This document shows, in pieces, positions 44,035 through 56,305 of a stretch of DNA of 64,000 nt. The position numbers and the translations under genes were made by a program. Numbering within the stretch: position 1 is the stretch's first letter; every line of letters begins with the position of its first letter. The notes under the pieces were generated by a model. That model was not told where the DNA came from, searched no databases, and saw nothing but the letters and a program-made list of their open reading frames with translations. Source of the DNA: Macrosoma leucophasiata (lineage: Eukaryota; Arthropoda; Insecta; Lepidoptera; Hedylidae). Where the stretch lies: NCBI GenBank assembly GCA_036365455.1, contig JAWQUS010000010.1, forward strand, positions 21,810,501-21,874,500, in the 5' to 3' direction.

Positions 44035-44171
44035 GCAAAGGCGTGGAAGGGCATAAGAACGCGACAAGAATGTCGTATGTATGCCCGCCCCAGTTCATCC
44101 GACTGGGATCCAGCTGCTACTTCTTCAGCGAGAACAAGGCCACTTGGCAGTCGGCACTCTTCTCTTGCAAG
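44035..44171 (+). CDS. C-type lectin gene, exon 2: start of the lectin domain
   Basis: It follows an ATTGCAG acceptor and ends at AAG/GTAAGG. With the one base carried from exon 1 it makes exactly 46 codons, so the next intron is phase 0. The product after signal cleavage starts CKGVEGHKNATR (one possible N-glycosylation site, NAT). The lectin domain then opens with CPPQFIRLGSSCYFFSENK, giving the first Cys pair of a long-form CTLD and the following W..A...C helix pattern (TWQSALFSCK). Such domains bind sugars or surfaces, and in insects secreted forms serve immunity or cuticle. The sugar-binding loop lies in later exons not seen here, so Ca or sugar binding cannot be judged. No specific orthologue is claimed. 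Confidence 0.85.
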
Positions 44172-44484
44172 GTAAGGAACACCAATTCACAATTGAAAAG
44201 CTATCTCACGAAAAATCTCCTTTCTCTATTTTACTTGTTCTACCAGATTTAGAAATGTATGAGCTTTAACTTACGTTCTTAAAATAGGTAATAGTAGGAG
44301 AGATGCTGAACCTTTCGAGTAACGTTGGCTCTGTAAAGCTAGAATTTTTTGTAGGGATGAATCATAACATGCTAAGTAAAATAAACAAAATTGGCGACTT
44401 AATCGTATATCAATAGCAGGATCGAATTGAGACTTAAGGCCAAGCAAAAATAGGCTACTTTACTTTAGGTTTGATACTTTTTTT

Positions 44485-45450
44485 AACAATAAATGTAATG
44501 GTTAAACTACTCCTACCAATCGAAACAAATCGTCACCACTTTGCTTCTAAGCTTAGGTCAATCATTTGTTCGCGTTCGCTTGTTACTTTATTTGTTTTCA
44601 CTACGCCCAATCCATACAAATGAGAAGTTTAAACGTTGCTTGCAGAAGATCCGGAGCCAATTTTGTACGAAAGTCCCTCAATTATTTAAGACTTTCGGAA
44701 TTCGCTCTCGAGTAAGTTTCCGAGGAACCGCCTCCCGACTTGACGGGTTTAACGAGCTCGAACTGGGGTGATTTACAAACCTCAGCTCCTACATTTAGAT
44801 GGTAGTTGGTTTGCCACGTATGTTTTATGATGCACTTTAGATGTTTCCTTATGAGTGTATCTAGTACTAATGTATGTTTAAGATGGACTTCTGCAGATCA
44901 TGCATTTGTAGATTGTTAATTTTTGGGACAACTATTGCTTCGTGAGAAATAACCAAATGTGTTTGGTAGGTTCTCATTATATTTTCTTCAATAAACGTAA
45001 TGGTTATCCGGTTGTACCACTTCCATTTAAGAATCGAGACAAATCGCCTCCATTTTGCTTACAAGCGTCCAAGCGTAGGCCGATCATTCATCTAAGCTCA
45101 TTACTACATTTGTATGCACAACCACACCCACAATCAACACAAATGAGACGATGACGGTGACGACAATGATGACGTTTAGGAGACGGACTTTCTGTAGACG
45201 GAGATGCGGAGCCAATTTTATCTCGCTCAATTATTTAAGACATTTCGGGTTTCGTCGTGAGTATGCTTCCCAGGAACCGCCTCCCGACTTGACAGGCTTA
45301 ATGAGCTAAAACTGAAGTGATTTACCAACATCAGCTTCTACGTTTATATCGTATTCAGGCACTTTTAGAGGTTTCAGGGGGATTTATTAACTAGAACTGT
45401 GAGTGTTTCTGGTACTAATGTACTTCCAAGACGGACTTCTACAGTACATA
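44485..45450. repeat. Diverged direct duplication of about 500 bp downstream of exon 2
   Basis: Block 1 (about 44485-44900) and block 2 (about 44990-45450) share, in order, GTAATGGTTA, CGGAGCCAATTTT, CTCAATTATTTAAGAC, GGAACCGCCTCCCGACTTGA, GTGATTTAC and AGACGGACTTCT. Block 2 has a GATGAC-rich insertion near 45150. The source is not recognised. Confidence 0.75.
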
Positions 45451-45800
45451 CATAGTTGAGAATCGACGCAACACATTTTTCAGAAAACTACTGTCACAAC
45501 TGACATCAACAATCTGATTATATCACTTTGAAAATGTTCCAGGTGAACAATAATTGGCTAAACACAGATCGTGGGTGTGTGCTATTTTTTATCAATATTA
45601 AACGTATAGTAGGTAGATGATGATATAACAGCAGTACCTAATCTATCTGCAGCTGTGTGAGTTGTACTGAAATATCACATATTACCTACACCCATGTGGG
45701 CTGTAATTACCCTACATCACCATATGACGGTATGATGACGGCAAAGAGTGAATTAATACTGTAAAGAGCGAACTATAGTTTTGTTCGCTGTTTACAACTT

Positions 45801-45985
45801 ACCAGACGAAGCGTAGGCAGGCCCCCCACGAGGTGGACCGACGACCTGGTGAAGGTTGCTGGCAGTCCGTGCAGTCACTGGATGGGGGCGGCCCAGGACC
45901 GTTTGTTGTGCCAATGTTTGGAGGAGGCCTTTATCCAAGAGTGAACATCTTTTGGCTAAAATGGTGATGATGATGATGACGATTA
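45801..45985 (+). mobile_element. 5'-truncated LINE 3' end with GAT tail
   Basis: CCCCCCACGAGGTGGACCGA and GACGACCTGGTGAAGGTTGC correspond to the Arg-Trp-Asp-like C terminus common to RTE-like insect LINEs. It is followed by AGGCCTTTATCCAAGAGTGA and a GATGATGATG tail. Frameshifted and dead. Confidence 0.7.
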
Positions 45986-46194
45986 AAACTTACTAATTAA
46001 GGGGGAGTTTACTCTACAGGTACAGAATCGATGTCATGACTTACCGGTCCACTTTAAGCTCCATCGTGGCTCAAAAGTAGGAACTGATAAGGTTTATAAA
46101 ATTGAATCAATTGCTACAAATCGAAAATGCGAAGTATTCTTCAAAATGCTTAACCTGAATGAACGCAGCAAAAACAACATAAATTGAATTGAAA

Positions 46195-46350
46195 TAAAAC
46201 TAGTTTTCGGATATATCTCGCCCGACGTTTCGGTCGCTTTTCAGCTTCCGTGGTCTCGGACAGACTCAATCATCTTCAATTGGGCTACGAGCGCTACGTA
46301 GTACAATTATACGTAAGCCAATTAACATAATGTCATTATAATTGGCTATA
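46195..46350. repeat. Probable repeat with CGACGTTTCGGTCG
   Basis: CCCGACGTTTCGGTCGCTTT and CTTCCGTGGTCTCGGACAGA form a combination often seen in lepidopteran dispersed repeats. Single copy in this window, so class is unknown. Confidence 0.35.
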
Positions 46351-47635
46351 AAAGTATATTAGGCCTTAATTGTCAAGGTCTCTATTATTAATTCGATGAA
46401 AAGCAACCTATCCGGTTGATTCCAATTTATGGCTCGCAGTAAACTCAAAGTGGTATGTCCTTAACACCGCGATCTTAGCTTATTTCGTTGTATGACGCAT
46501 TGGCATTTAGATTGGTATGGACACACCTACGCAATGTCCGCGTCGAGCGACTGACGTTGTTATTACTATTGTTTTCTTACTACAATCGTGATGTATGTGC
46601 TTAGTTACTGCAATTTGAGATGACAAATCGCTCGAACTAGGCGAATGATCGTTATGTAAGACTAGGCACCGACACACGTGATCAAATGTTTGATGTAAGT
46701 TTAATTAGTAGCATATTTTCTAGGTTTGCATGTTCTGAAAACTACGTAAACCAATTACTGTTTAATCATTGTGTTAGTAAATTTTAACCATAAATTCAAT
46801 ATTTTTATTAATAAACGAATAAATAAATAAATAAGAATAGGCTTACTTTTTAATTTACTTGTTTTACGTGAGATCAGAGATTTCATTGTAGATCCATTGG
46901 CACTCCCGTAGTTTAGTTGTTATGTCCCTGTGCCGAAAATTACTGAGTCGTACATTTTTGCTTGCTTGCATAATTTTAATTGAAATATTTAAACCAACCG
47001 TTAATAACCATAAATAACTGTTACCCAAATAATAAAATAAACAGAATCTACATACCTATTATAAGTCTAGAAATAAATAATGATAAGCTTGCCAAAAGTC
47101 GTTATTTGTGACAGACCGACAATATAACAATATTCTAGACGACCATAAACTTCTGAAAGCAAAACATAAACTACATGGAATGACGGCAGTAATGAAAAAC
47201 ATTATAGATATCTACACACGCTCGTGTCATGTAGGTGTTTCTAAACTATAATTGTTTTGTTTTCTCGCACTCTTAGTACACTTTCTGACTCATCCTATGC
47301 ATTCGGTTTGTTATTTGTATTTGTTTTTTTTAATGTGATGAAAGCCGCAAACGAGTACGCGATGAATGGGAAGTGGATGCTCAGTGCATTGTCCATAGAC
47401 TAAGAAAAACAGAAGTGTCAATGCAGATGTGTAGCCGCTCCTGAGACATATACTGTCTATGTGCCACAAACGTAGCTGTACATTACTATCTAACTGGAAA
47501 AAAAGGCAATTCGTATAATGCGGTGGGTCTTCAGTAAAATGTTAGCAAATATGTGTGCTGTACAGGATGGTGAGAGATAAAAGCCGCTAAGAAAACTCTT
47601 TATGACAATCAGATTTTTCTTTGAAAATAAATACG
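46351..47635. other. No feature seen
   Basis: AT-rich sequence. A short family-A-like remnant may lie near 47430-47530 (GAAGTGTCAATGCAGATGTG), too diverged to annotate firmly. Confidence 0.4.
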
Positions 47636-47639
47636 TATC

Positions 47640-47822
47640 TTTTTTTTATGTAACTAAAGTGGCAAACAAGCATCCAGTTCACATTGATTTCAAGTGATGA
47701 CTGCAGCCTATAGACACTTACACAATGACCAGAGGTCAAAATGCAGGTGTGCTGCCGCTCCTGAGGTACATTACTACCTGACCGGAACACGATAGTGCTG
47801 AACACTACCATTTAGCGGCAAC
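47640..47822 (-). repeat. Family A repeat, copy with internal deletion
   Basis: Minus orientation. The text jumps from CTGCCGCTCCTGAGG to TACATTACTACCTGACCGGA, removing about 45 bases of the family; the left end is also missing. Confidence 0.7.
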
Positions 47823-48239
47823 AACAACAATATTCCTTATCGCTACACAGCGATGTCTACCAGGCAACCAGATAACAAGGAGAATACAACATAAATAATA
47901 AGAGGGGCGTACATATTACAAGGAAATTACTTAAAAAAAAAGGCAAGTATATTCTATCTCGCTGCTGTTCTCAAAATTTAATAATCTAGTCATCTTTACA
48001 ATAAATTTACCCCGTATAAGAAAAGGCTAAATGGCATCGACAACACAACGCTTAATGGATTTGCCACTATCTGCTGTCCTATACATTTATGCAAAATAGG
48101 TACCTACGTGAACCTTTGGATTGAACGGACAACAACAGTAGCAGTAGTTCAATATTTTATTAATAATCACTATTTTATTTTACTAATATGTATAGACCTT
48201 TTTAGTGTATTATGATGTGGTTTGTTTTTTGTTAATAAC

Positions 48240-48382
48240 CTTTCTTTTTGTTGTAATCTAGCACCGTCTACAATTTTTGTCTACACTAGCAATGATTGAC
48301 TGGTAGAGAGCGCTCTTAGCGTTAAGTCCGCCATTCTGCATTTTGTTTTGCAATAAAGATTAAATAAATAAATACCTACATG
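48240..48382 (+). mobile_element. 5'-truncated LINE 3' end
   Basis: TGACTGGTAGAGAGCGCTCT, GCGTTAAGTCCGCCATTCTG, TTTGCAATAAAG and a TTAAATAAATAAATA tail. Same type as 15340-15440. Confidence 0.7.
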
Positions 48383-48384
48383 CA

Positions 48385-49730
48385 TTTACCTCTGCCTACG
48401 CCTTCGGGAAATACAAACGTGAAGTTAAGTTAAGGTTATTAAAATCCGCTTAGTGATGCATAGATACCGTATTAACTTTAGTTAGGCTATATTAATAAAT
48501 ATGTTAATTATATATGTACAAGCTAGCTATTCCTGTCACAATATTTATTTAATAACACAGCTCTGTATTGGATATGTACTACGAAACTTGAAGTGTTTAA
48601 CCTTCATTAAAATTCAACGTGTTCTCCATTTAGTCCCATATTGATTTTAATATATGTTAGTTCCTAATAATATACAAATATTAAATCGGGCAACAAACGT
48701 AACAAAGCATGCAAAATATTTGAAACGCTCATTTGTCGAGTTCACACCGCGCCGACTGTACTAAATCCGCGGACACACGAGACTTAATGCGCTGCGCAAT
48801 AAATTACAGACTTATTTACAAAGAATTTTTGTATTAACTTGTATAATAGCACTGTAATACTTTCCAGCGATTACGTTAATTCTATTTTACCAGGCACTAA
48901 TATACTAGCAGAATAGATGATAGCATCAGTAACAGATACAATAGGGTTTGCAAAACACATCAATAGTATTTAAATTTCAATAGAATATTTATGTAAACCA
49001 TGGTTATCTAGAAAACTTGTGGAAACACATATCAGATACCAAATATGTGTCCATAGTGTAAACATATGTCACAACGTATCTGACTGGGTGAGTTGGCATA
49101 GCATTCACAGACTTCGCAGGATTTTACCAAATTTTAATTTATTTACAACCCTCTCTGCCTCCTTAAGGGGTTTACCAAATTTTTTACTGGGACTTATTTG
49201 GGACTGTAGAATTAAATTATCTAGCATCTATCTTTATACCTTTTATTAGAACATATTTCTTTTTCACAAACATCTTTTCACTCATAGCTACATAGAAAGA
49301 ATACTATGTAATAACTCACAAAGGCGCATTGTTATTTATTGCCTATAAAAACAGGGTAATGGTATAATGAACAAAAAATAATGAACTAGATACTGTGCTC
49401 TAGGTACAGATCATGCCTCCTACCCAATAAGAATACCGTTACACTGTCTAGTAGTTTTTGTAGATCTCGTACGTAAATAAATAATGTTTTGGCTACATGA
49501 TCAATAACAACTTTGTGTATATTATTTGCGCCCAATTATAAATAAATATTTACCGTTCAAATGGCGTGTATAAACGTTTGTTTACACAAATCATATTATT
49601 GCGTAAACAAATACTGCCGTAGTGGCCCTACCTTAGTTAAAAGTTTAATGCAAATCATATCGTCTAATAAAAATACCTATTGATATCATAAAGAAAATCA
49701 TGCGTGGCGATCCCACTGCCCACTAGCGGA
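48385..49730. other. No feature seen
   Basis: AT-rich sequence, no supported exon, repeat or RNA gene. Confidence 0.4.
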
Positions 49731-49732
49731 TG

Positions 49733-50047
49733 AATTATCTTTTTCTTTAATTTTAAAGAAAAATGGAAAGAAAAATTTGACTTCAGGCGAGACTCGAACT
49801 CGCGGCCTACTGGGAATCTAGTCCAGCCGCTCTTCCAATTGAGCTACTGAAGTCCTACTAACTTCAGTAGCAGAAGGACTTCAGTAGCTCAATTGGAAGA
49901 GCGGCTGGACTAGATTCCCAGTAGGCCGCGAGTTCGAGTCTCGCCTGAAGTCAAATTTTTCATTCCATTTTTCTTTAAAAATAAAAATATATTTTACAAG
50001 CATGTGTTAATGCGAAATAATATAAAAAAAACAATTATCTTTTTCTT
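49733..50047. mobile_element. Composite SINE family B insertion: head-to-head inverted copies with 15-bp target duplication
   Basis: AATTATCTTTTTCTT occurs at about 49733-49747 and again at about 50033-50047. Between them a minus-oriented 3' half (tail plus tRNA-like part, to about 49855) faces a plus-oriented one (about 49868-49980). The two halves are inverted over about 107 bases with a single clear mismatch near 49957. The right part then carries ATATATTTTACAAGCATGTG onward, the reverse complement of the family's 5' end. One flanking duplication around the whole means it inserted as one rearranged unit. Confidence 0.85.
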
Positions 50048-51442
50048 CCAGTAGAAAATAATGATTCTTAAATGTTTTGTCTTCGTCTGCAACACTAGCT
50101 GTGTCGTGGAAGCTTCAAATTATTTTTTCGCAGAATAATACTCGTGGTACTTGTACTTGCGCAATTTTACCCATAAGTGTGTACCGAGTGTTAGCTATTT
50201 GCATATGAATACGTCTGAAATAGATCGTGCTGACGCGACACGTACGAAAACGCAAACTAATGCAAATACGAACCATTGGTACGTGTACAGTCATGAGCAT
50301 AATATTGTCGATGCGAGCTTGAATTTGGGTTATCGAAATATGTATGAAATCTTGTATGTAACTTCACGCCAAGTTCGTTACGGGGAGGGTAAAAACAGGT
50401 GTGTTTTTTATCAACTTTCGATTCTTGTTTACATTCGTTACTCGCTTCATACATACTCCCAGATTTTGAACACTGTTGACTTGTTGACCAATATTTAGAC
50501 AGTAAAACGTAAAAAAAAGGCAGACAGTAATAAGAACTAATTAAGCCAATCGGTCAATCTTGGTTTCCCTGGGTCCCTGCAACCTTCTTAAATTAATTAT
50601 ATATTATGCCACGAGATTTATGGAGACTTGAAAAGTTTTTTTCGACTTTTTAAATTGATAAACGTAAGCCGATTTATGTCCCAGTAAATAGGTATGGGCA
50701 GATAGGTGCACATCGAAAATCGACTATGGTCTCATTTTGAAGAGTAGATGTGCAGAAAATTAAAAATCTTATACATCGACAAAAATCTGTTGAATAAACA
50801 CGAAGTTTTGCGGGGTGACCTGACCCTGATTGTCTCTGGTATTCTAATTATTGGTGTTGACTGTATATCCCTCCTCATTTCTGAGAAGTAACAAACCAAA
50901 TGGTACGGTCGAACGAATTCTAACATAGTTTATATCACGTTATAAACAATACTATATTACCTGGTAATTCATTTTTAGAACATAATGTACAATAATCATT
51001 AGCACGAGATTTATATATGTATAAGAACTAACTAAGGGAGAAAGACGTCGAAAAAATTAAGAAGAATTTGATGATATACATAATAAATAATGAATTCCTT
51101 GTTTTCATTCTCATTCATTTTGAAGACTTTTGAATATGCTTTTTTTTAAAGAAGGAAGACCCAGGCGTTTGGCCAAGATAGATAACTCGCTCCACTCATT
51201 CCGCCCACCCCATTAGTAGTTGGTGTGAAGATCCAGTTCAAAACAAAACACTCGAGATTAAATCGATTGGAACGATCTCACATCGGCCGGAGCATTGAAA
51301 AGTTTTTTTCGACGGTTTAAAATAAATAGACCACCACCGTGGCGCGTGGGCACATTCTGCATAGTTCAAATGTTTATACCAAAGACATTTTAAGACAAAG
51401 ACCGACGTTTACTTCGATATTTGCTTAAACCACTTTTTATGA

Positions 51443-51525
51443 GGAAAAAAAAATTATGTATGTATGTATCTTCACGCCAGGTCCCTAACGGGGTAGGCAG
51501 AGAGTGTAGAGCGTGTGTAAAAATA
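51443..51525 (+). repeat. Short interspersed repeat with TATG run, copy 1
   Basis: TATGTATGTATGTATC, then TTCACGCCAGGTCCCTAACG and GTAGGCAGAGAGTGTAGAGC. A longer copy is at 58493-58740. Confidence 0.6.
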
Positions 51526-51688
51526 TTTATATTATATAAATATGGTAGAATAACTCCTAATTTGTATAACTGTTAAATTTTGACACCATAACATGGGAAA
51601 ATTTGGCATTTTAAATATGCGTTCCGCTTTCGAATGGCATTGATTGTCACGGAGAGCGAATCCAGGTGGACTATTATGTAACTTCATA

Positions 51689-51880
51689 GTCATCATCATC
51701 ACCATCATCATCATCATTGAAAGATGTCCACAGCTGGACAACGGCCTCCACAAGCCTGCTTAATCGCATCATACAGGTGACAAGTCATTATCGCCACGCT
51801 TGTCTTGCGGTGGTCACCGCAGTGGTGGTAGTCTTATCGCGGGACGCTGCTACCCACTCCGCGTTATTCGCATTTTGGAC
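51689..51880. repeat. CAT microsatellite with LINE-tail-like text
   Basis: A CATCAT tract is followed by GAAAGATGTCCACAGCTGGA and CAACGGCCTCCAC, then CATTATCGCCACGCTTGTC. The same tail type appears at 34445 and 60218. Confidence 0.6.
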
Positions 51881-52339
51881 TAAATCAATATACTGCATAG
51901 TAGTGCATAGTGCCTATTTAAATTGATATCAACTGAATCAGAGAATACGATTTCTAAACGCTCATTGGTCCAATTAATTGTCGGTCTATTTTTTGTTATG
52001 TCTATGGTATGGACGTTGTTATACATGCTATGTTATTTCAAAGATATAAAACCCGTGGTTAGGGGGAGCAAACTCTTGAAAGTAGATAGACTATTTTGTC
52101 TTTTGCTCTGTCAGTTACAAATGAGAACGGTTTGGCCATTTTAGACTTTAACAAAACATTTCTTAAGATAAAAAACAATACATCAGATCGCAAGCAACTT
52201 GTTGTAAACACTTGAGTTCTCAAAAAACATTTTTTTTTCGAATATTATCATTGGCAATCCTTATCGTCAAAACATTTTAACATTTGATTTATTAACAAGA
52301 TTACTGATTGAGAGTTTACTGTTGATAGAATTCCAATGT

Positions 52340-52552
52340 AGTACTCGAGGGCGTAGATACCACCGCACTAGATAATCTATCTGTCGCCAAATGTTAGTGT
52401 TCAGCACTACCATGTTCCGATTAGAGACATAACAACCAAGGTCTCAGGGGTATCAACGCATGTGCATAATGACTCATGGTTTTTGTAAAGCAGTCTACAG
52501 GCAGCAGTCATCACTTAACATCCATGTGAACTGAATGCTTGTTTGCCTGAAA
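52340..52552 (+). repeat. Family A repeat, diverged copy
   Basis: GGGCGTAGATACCACCGCAC, TGTTAGTGTTCAGCACTACC and CAGTCATCACTTAACATCCA follow the family order with several deletions. Confidence 0.65.
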
Positions 52553-52929
52553 GTTTGGAGAGCCTTAACTTACTTTCGATCTTCTTTGATAAATGCCCAG
52601 CTAGCCGAAGTGTCATTTCCTAATAAACAGAACACATGTTCGATAAAAAAAAATTGACTTAGAAATAACACATGTTTCGCTTTGTTATAAAGCTGTAAAT
52701 CACCAGGGAATACCTATAAATACGTCAATATGGTATTCGTTTTAACCGAATCAAAAAGCGCCGGCTGTCGAGACGTAAACGATGTGGTTGGTTAAAACCA
52801 ATATCAGTGTCAAAAGATGTTTTAAAATAACCCAAAAAACTACAAGTTACTAGAATCCGTCTTCTGCGGCATATCTATTAAAATATGTAATTTACGCGTC
52901 ACGTTGATTGTCCACTTCTAAACTACTTA

Positions 52930-53120
52930 GGTACAATTCCGTGCATCGCGACCGATCGCGGTCGCGCGCGGCCTACGAACGGCCGCGCGCGGCTCACGAC
53001 GCTCGTTGGCCACGGAAGCGCTGTCATACATTTTGATACTGTATCTATTGTCGCGAGCGGCCGACGACAGTCGTAAGCCGCGCGCGCCCGCCATCGATCG
53101 CGATGCACGGAATTGTACCT
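52930..53120. mobile_element. Short CG-rich foldback MITE
   Basis: AGGTACAATTCCGTGCATCG at the left and its complement at the right (CGATGCACGGAATTGTACCT, with one change) flank CG-rich inner repeats and TCATACATTTTGATACTGTA. It shares its terminal plan and inner text with the outer element at 8374-9279 but lacks the nested insertion. Confidence 0.8.
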
Positions 53121-53175
53121 TAACTGATTTTAATCAAACTTTGCACACCGTTTGGAGGTTAATTCAACTTGAAAG

Positions 53176-53220
<45 letters not shown>
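53176..53220. repeat. TA microsatellite
   Basis: About 22 TA units, part of a CATATA tract. Confidence 0.95.
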
Positions 53221-53221
<1 letters not shown>

Positions 53222-54724
53222 GATAGATTACATCTCAATTTATAGTCGTAATAATATGTTAGATGGTACCCAAATTATACACGTGCGAAGCCGGTGCGGG
53301 CCGATAGTAAAGTTACAACTTGTTATTTTGTGACAGAACTCTTCAATGAAAAGTTTTTTGTTGTGTCGGGTTTTCGTTAATACTTATTTTATTAAATTCG
53401 CATCCGAAACACGAAACGCGCAATTTGTTAAACAAATCACGCAATTAACGACTATGGTGAATAATTATTAAAATAATATGTAAGGAAGAAAGAAACAACT
53501 CAGAAATGTTCGTTCACCAACAGCATTGAATAAATAAACGGTAGCGCCTTTAGAAAGCAAGAAAGAAAAACATTTTATTTGACACAACACACGTACAAAA
53601 CAGACATAAAACGTTGCTAACAACAAAAGAAAGAAAAGACAAAACAATTTCTAAAATTACTAGGTACATACCATTTCATGTTCCTTTGAGTAAACCAAGT
53701 CATGTTATCATAATAATACTATAATTTCCCATTAAGCAATTTGCTACTTCATAGGATAACCATACCAAGAGCACCAAGAGAATGATAATGAAAATAAAAA
53801 AAAGTGAAATAATCCTTAAACACCCAAAAAACTTAAAATAAAATAATAACCAAGCGTTCTATCTAATAAAACTAAATTCACCTCGACATACTTATATGAG
53901 AAATTGGTTAGAAATGTGGGCGTAATTTGATGATGTTTGATACAGCATCTGTAGGAGGGACCCAATTGGACGATTCTGACTGAACTCGTGTGTGAGATTT
54001 CGATAGCAGATATGCTTTTCGTTGGAAATCAAAATATGGAATCCAAGACTTGACAACAATGTAGTCACGTTGTCAAGTATTGGATTAACGAAAATGGTTA
54101 GAATTCCTTTTTGTCCCTTGATTATATTGTTAACACGATACTCGAATATATCAGAATTTAAGAACAATTTAAGTCTGGAAATGTAGCTCACTTCCCTCTA
54201 AAGTGGTCGAGGAGAGCTATGGCTGCCACATGCGGCATACTCGTGAACGGGTACTGATGGTGGAGATTGGTTTGTTCTGGTCTGCTGGTGCTATATTTCA
54301 TTATTATGGATGGTTGTTGTTTTGTACTTATACAAATATATATGCTATTGACGTTTACATGACTACCTGTATTAGACATAAGTCATAAGTTTTAAAAGAG
54401 CTCCTAATGAGCTTGTTAGGTAGCGGAGTTCTTCTCAGTAGCGACTGCACTTGGAACTCTAAGTGAATAACTTAGATTTTGCTTTGACGAATATATTTTT
54501 CTTTTTCTTCTTATCTTATTTTTGGAAGGAAAAATTGAAATTTTTATGGTATTTTAACTGTAAGTGTTTTATCACTATTTGAATTACCATAATATCTGTT
54601 TTACTTTATGTAACAGTTATTCACTTAAAGTAATGATTGATTCTTATTGACTTTTCGAAAATGGTTGTAAAATCTTACTAGAAATAAAAAATATTTTCTT
54701 TCTTTCTTAAATTTATATTTTGAA

Positions 54725-54812
54725 CTAACTGTGCCCACGACTTCGTCCGCGTGAGAATTTATGATAGTTCAGTATCTACCCAGACGAAGTCGTGGGTGCA
54801 GCTAGTATAAAA
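54725..54812. repeat. Short foldback element, copy 2
   Basis: GTGCCCACGACTTCGTCCGC pairs with GACGAAGTCGTGGGTGCA around TTATGATAGTTCAGTATCTA. Inverted relative to 9548-9645. Confidence 0.75.
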
Positions 54813-54859
54813 GTAACCTAAGCTAAAAAGTAAGAGTGGGTTTCGCTCAGTTGTTTTGT

Positions 54860-55128
54860 GTGAAGTTCCGAGGCTAGAGCGGGTGATGCGGTATATGAAA
54901 TTCCGCAACTAGAGCGGAACATAGTCGCGGAACTTCACATACCGTATCACCACGCGGTATCCGCAACAGTAGGCGGACACCGCGACCAGAGTACCTAGTG
55001 CGAGATTTCCGATCGCGATCGCGTAAGAGTGAACGCAAATTTGTATGGAATTGAAGGAGCGTCATCGATTCACCGCTAGATGACGCTCATTAAGAGTAAA
55101 TAAAATCTCGCGCTAGGCACTCTGTTCT
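54860..55128. mobile_element. Two adjacent foldbacks, the right one a MITE-like unit
   Basis: First, GTGATGCGGTATATGAAATTC (about 54882) pairs imperfectly with the segment at about 54928-54951 (CTTCACATACCGTATCAC). Second, CAGAGTACCTAGTGCGAGAT at 54988 pairs with ATCTCGCGCTAGGCACTCTG ending at about 55128, two mismatches, enclosing GAGCGTCATCG and its partner CGATGACGCTC-like text. No coding content. Confidence 0.65.
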
Positions 55129-55129
55129 C

Positions 55130-56010
55130 GAGAGTCATTACGAATCGTCTAATTCTCAGACTCGATGACTTTCAACCTCCCGAGCAAGCTCGTTTACCTC
55201 GTTTCCGTAGAGGCTTTAGCACAATGGGCCATATAAACACGCAGCGTATGTAGTTAAAAAGACAGAAGAATATAACCTCTATGTCTTGAGTTCGTAGAGT
55301 ATGAGAGAGACTTAGATCCGGTCAAGATTTGGACTATCCTACAGTCTTGCCAGAGGTGCCATATCTACTACCGATACATCGAGTATTGAGTTTGTACGAA
55401 AATGCTATGTCGGTTCACAAGACCCAAACACAAAACCTCTCTTTCTTCTCTCTCTCTCACATTTCGTAAAATCTTTTGACGAAGTAGATAATATGAGACA
55501 TTAGGTCATATTATTATCTCCGATGTCACTCTCAAGCTAAGCGTAAAACCTGGACCAAATGTTACCCCCATTTATCGGCAACTAATCTTGTTCGTAAAAA
55601 AGCTGTCACATTCGTCTCACGTGTCTCGTCTCGTCTGACATAACGAGATGCGACGTGCTGAGCGCTAGTTGCATTGATGTCGCGCCGACAAATGCATTGA
55701 TAATGTTTGAGCACGTAGATAAAATTAGGACGCCGTCATACTAATTTTGCGCCTACGTGTTTTTTGTTTAGCATAAATAATATATTATTATTTAAATGTA
55801 TGAAGAAAAGTTTTTATTTCTAGTAGCTCTAGAATCAGAGCTTGAAGTAGTTTTTTCTGTTGCTATGGTGATGCTTAGCGCAAATAGTTTTTTTTATAAT
55901 TGAGATAGTACCTAACTTAAAAAAAAAAAACCCTTGAAAAGAGAAACTGAAGGGATACACAGTCAGTAATTCGAGTAAAGCGATGGCTACTTGACTAAAA
56001 CATTTCTTTT
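55130..56010. other. No feature seen
   Basis: Mixed sequence including TC-rich tracts near 55440-55460 and GTCTCGTCTCGTCTG near 55624. No supported gene. Confidence 0.4.
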
Positions 56011-56011
56011 A

Positions 56012-56304
56012 TTTTAAAGAAAAATGGGAAGAAAAATTTGACTTCAGGCGAGACTCGAACTCGCGGCCTACTGGGAATCTAGTCTAGCCGCTCTTCCAAT
56101 TGAGCTACTGAAGTCCTGCCCGATTTGTCAAATCTTTCCTTCACATTTATTGCATTGCTTTATGGTAGCAGCAGCGCCATCTATTGCCAACTATGCTAGT
56201 TAGGCAACCGATATAATAGACTTAGCATTTTATTGAATATCGTAAAGATTATTAAGGGTAAAAGCGATTTCTTTACGATATTCAATAAACTGCAAAGTCT
56301 ATTA
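56012..56304 (-). mobile_element. SINE family B copy with foldback 5' end
   Basis: The tail lies at the left (AAAGAAAAATGGGAAGAAAA), the tRNA-like part at about 56040-56115 on minus, then the body. The minus 5' part turns back on itself: 56215-56248 and 56270-56303 are inverted copies (about 32 of 34 matching) around a 21-base loop. The right end joins directly to a truncated SINE family E copy. Confidence 0.8.
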
Positions 56305-56305
56305 G

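Noticed and set aside
45541..45610. Possible third lectin exon after TTCCAG
   Set aside because: The text after the acceptor does not encode lectin-domain features and has no good donor in phase.
53892..54191. 99-codon minus frame
   Set aside because: No domain, no exon signals and AT-biased composition; likely chance.
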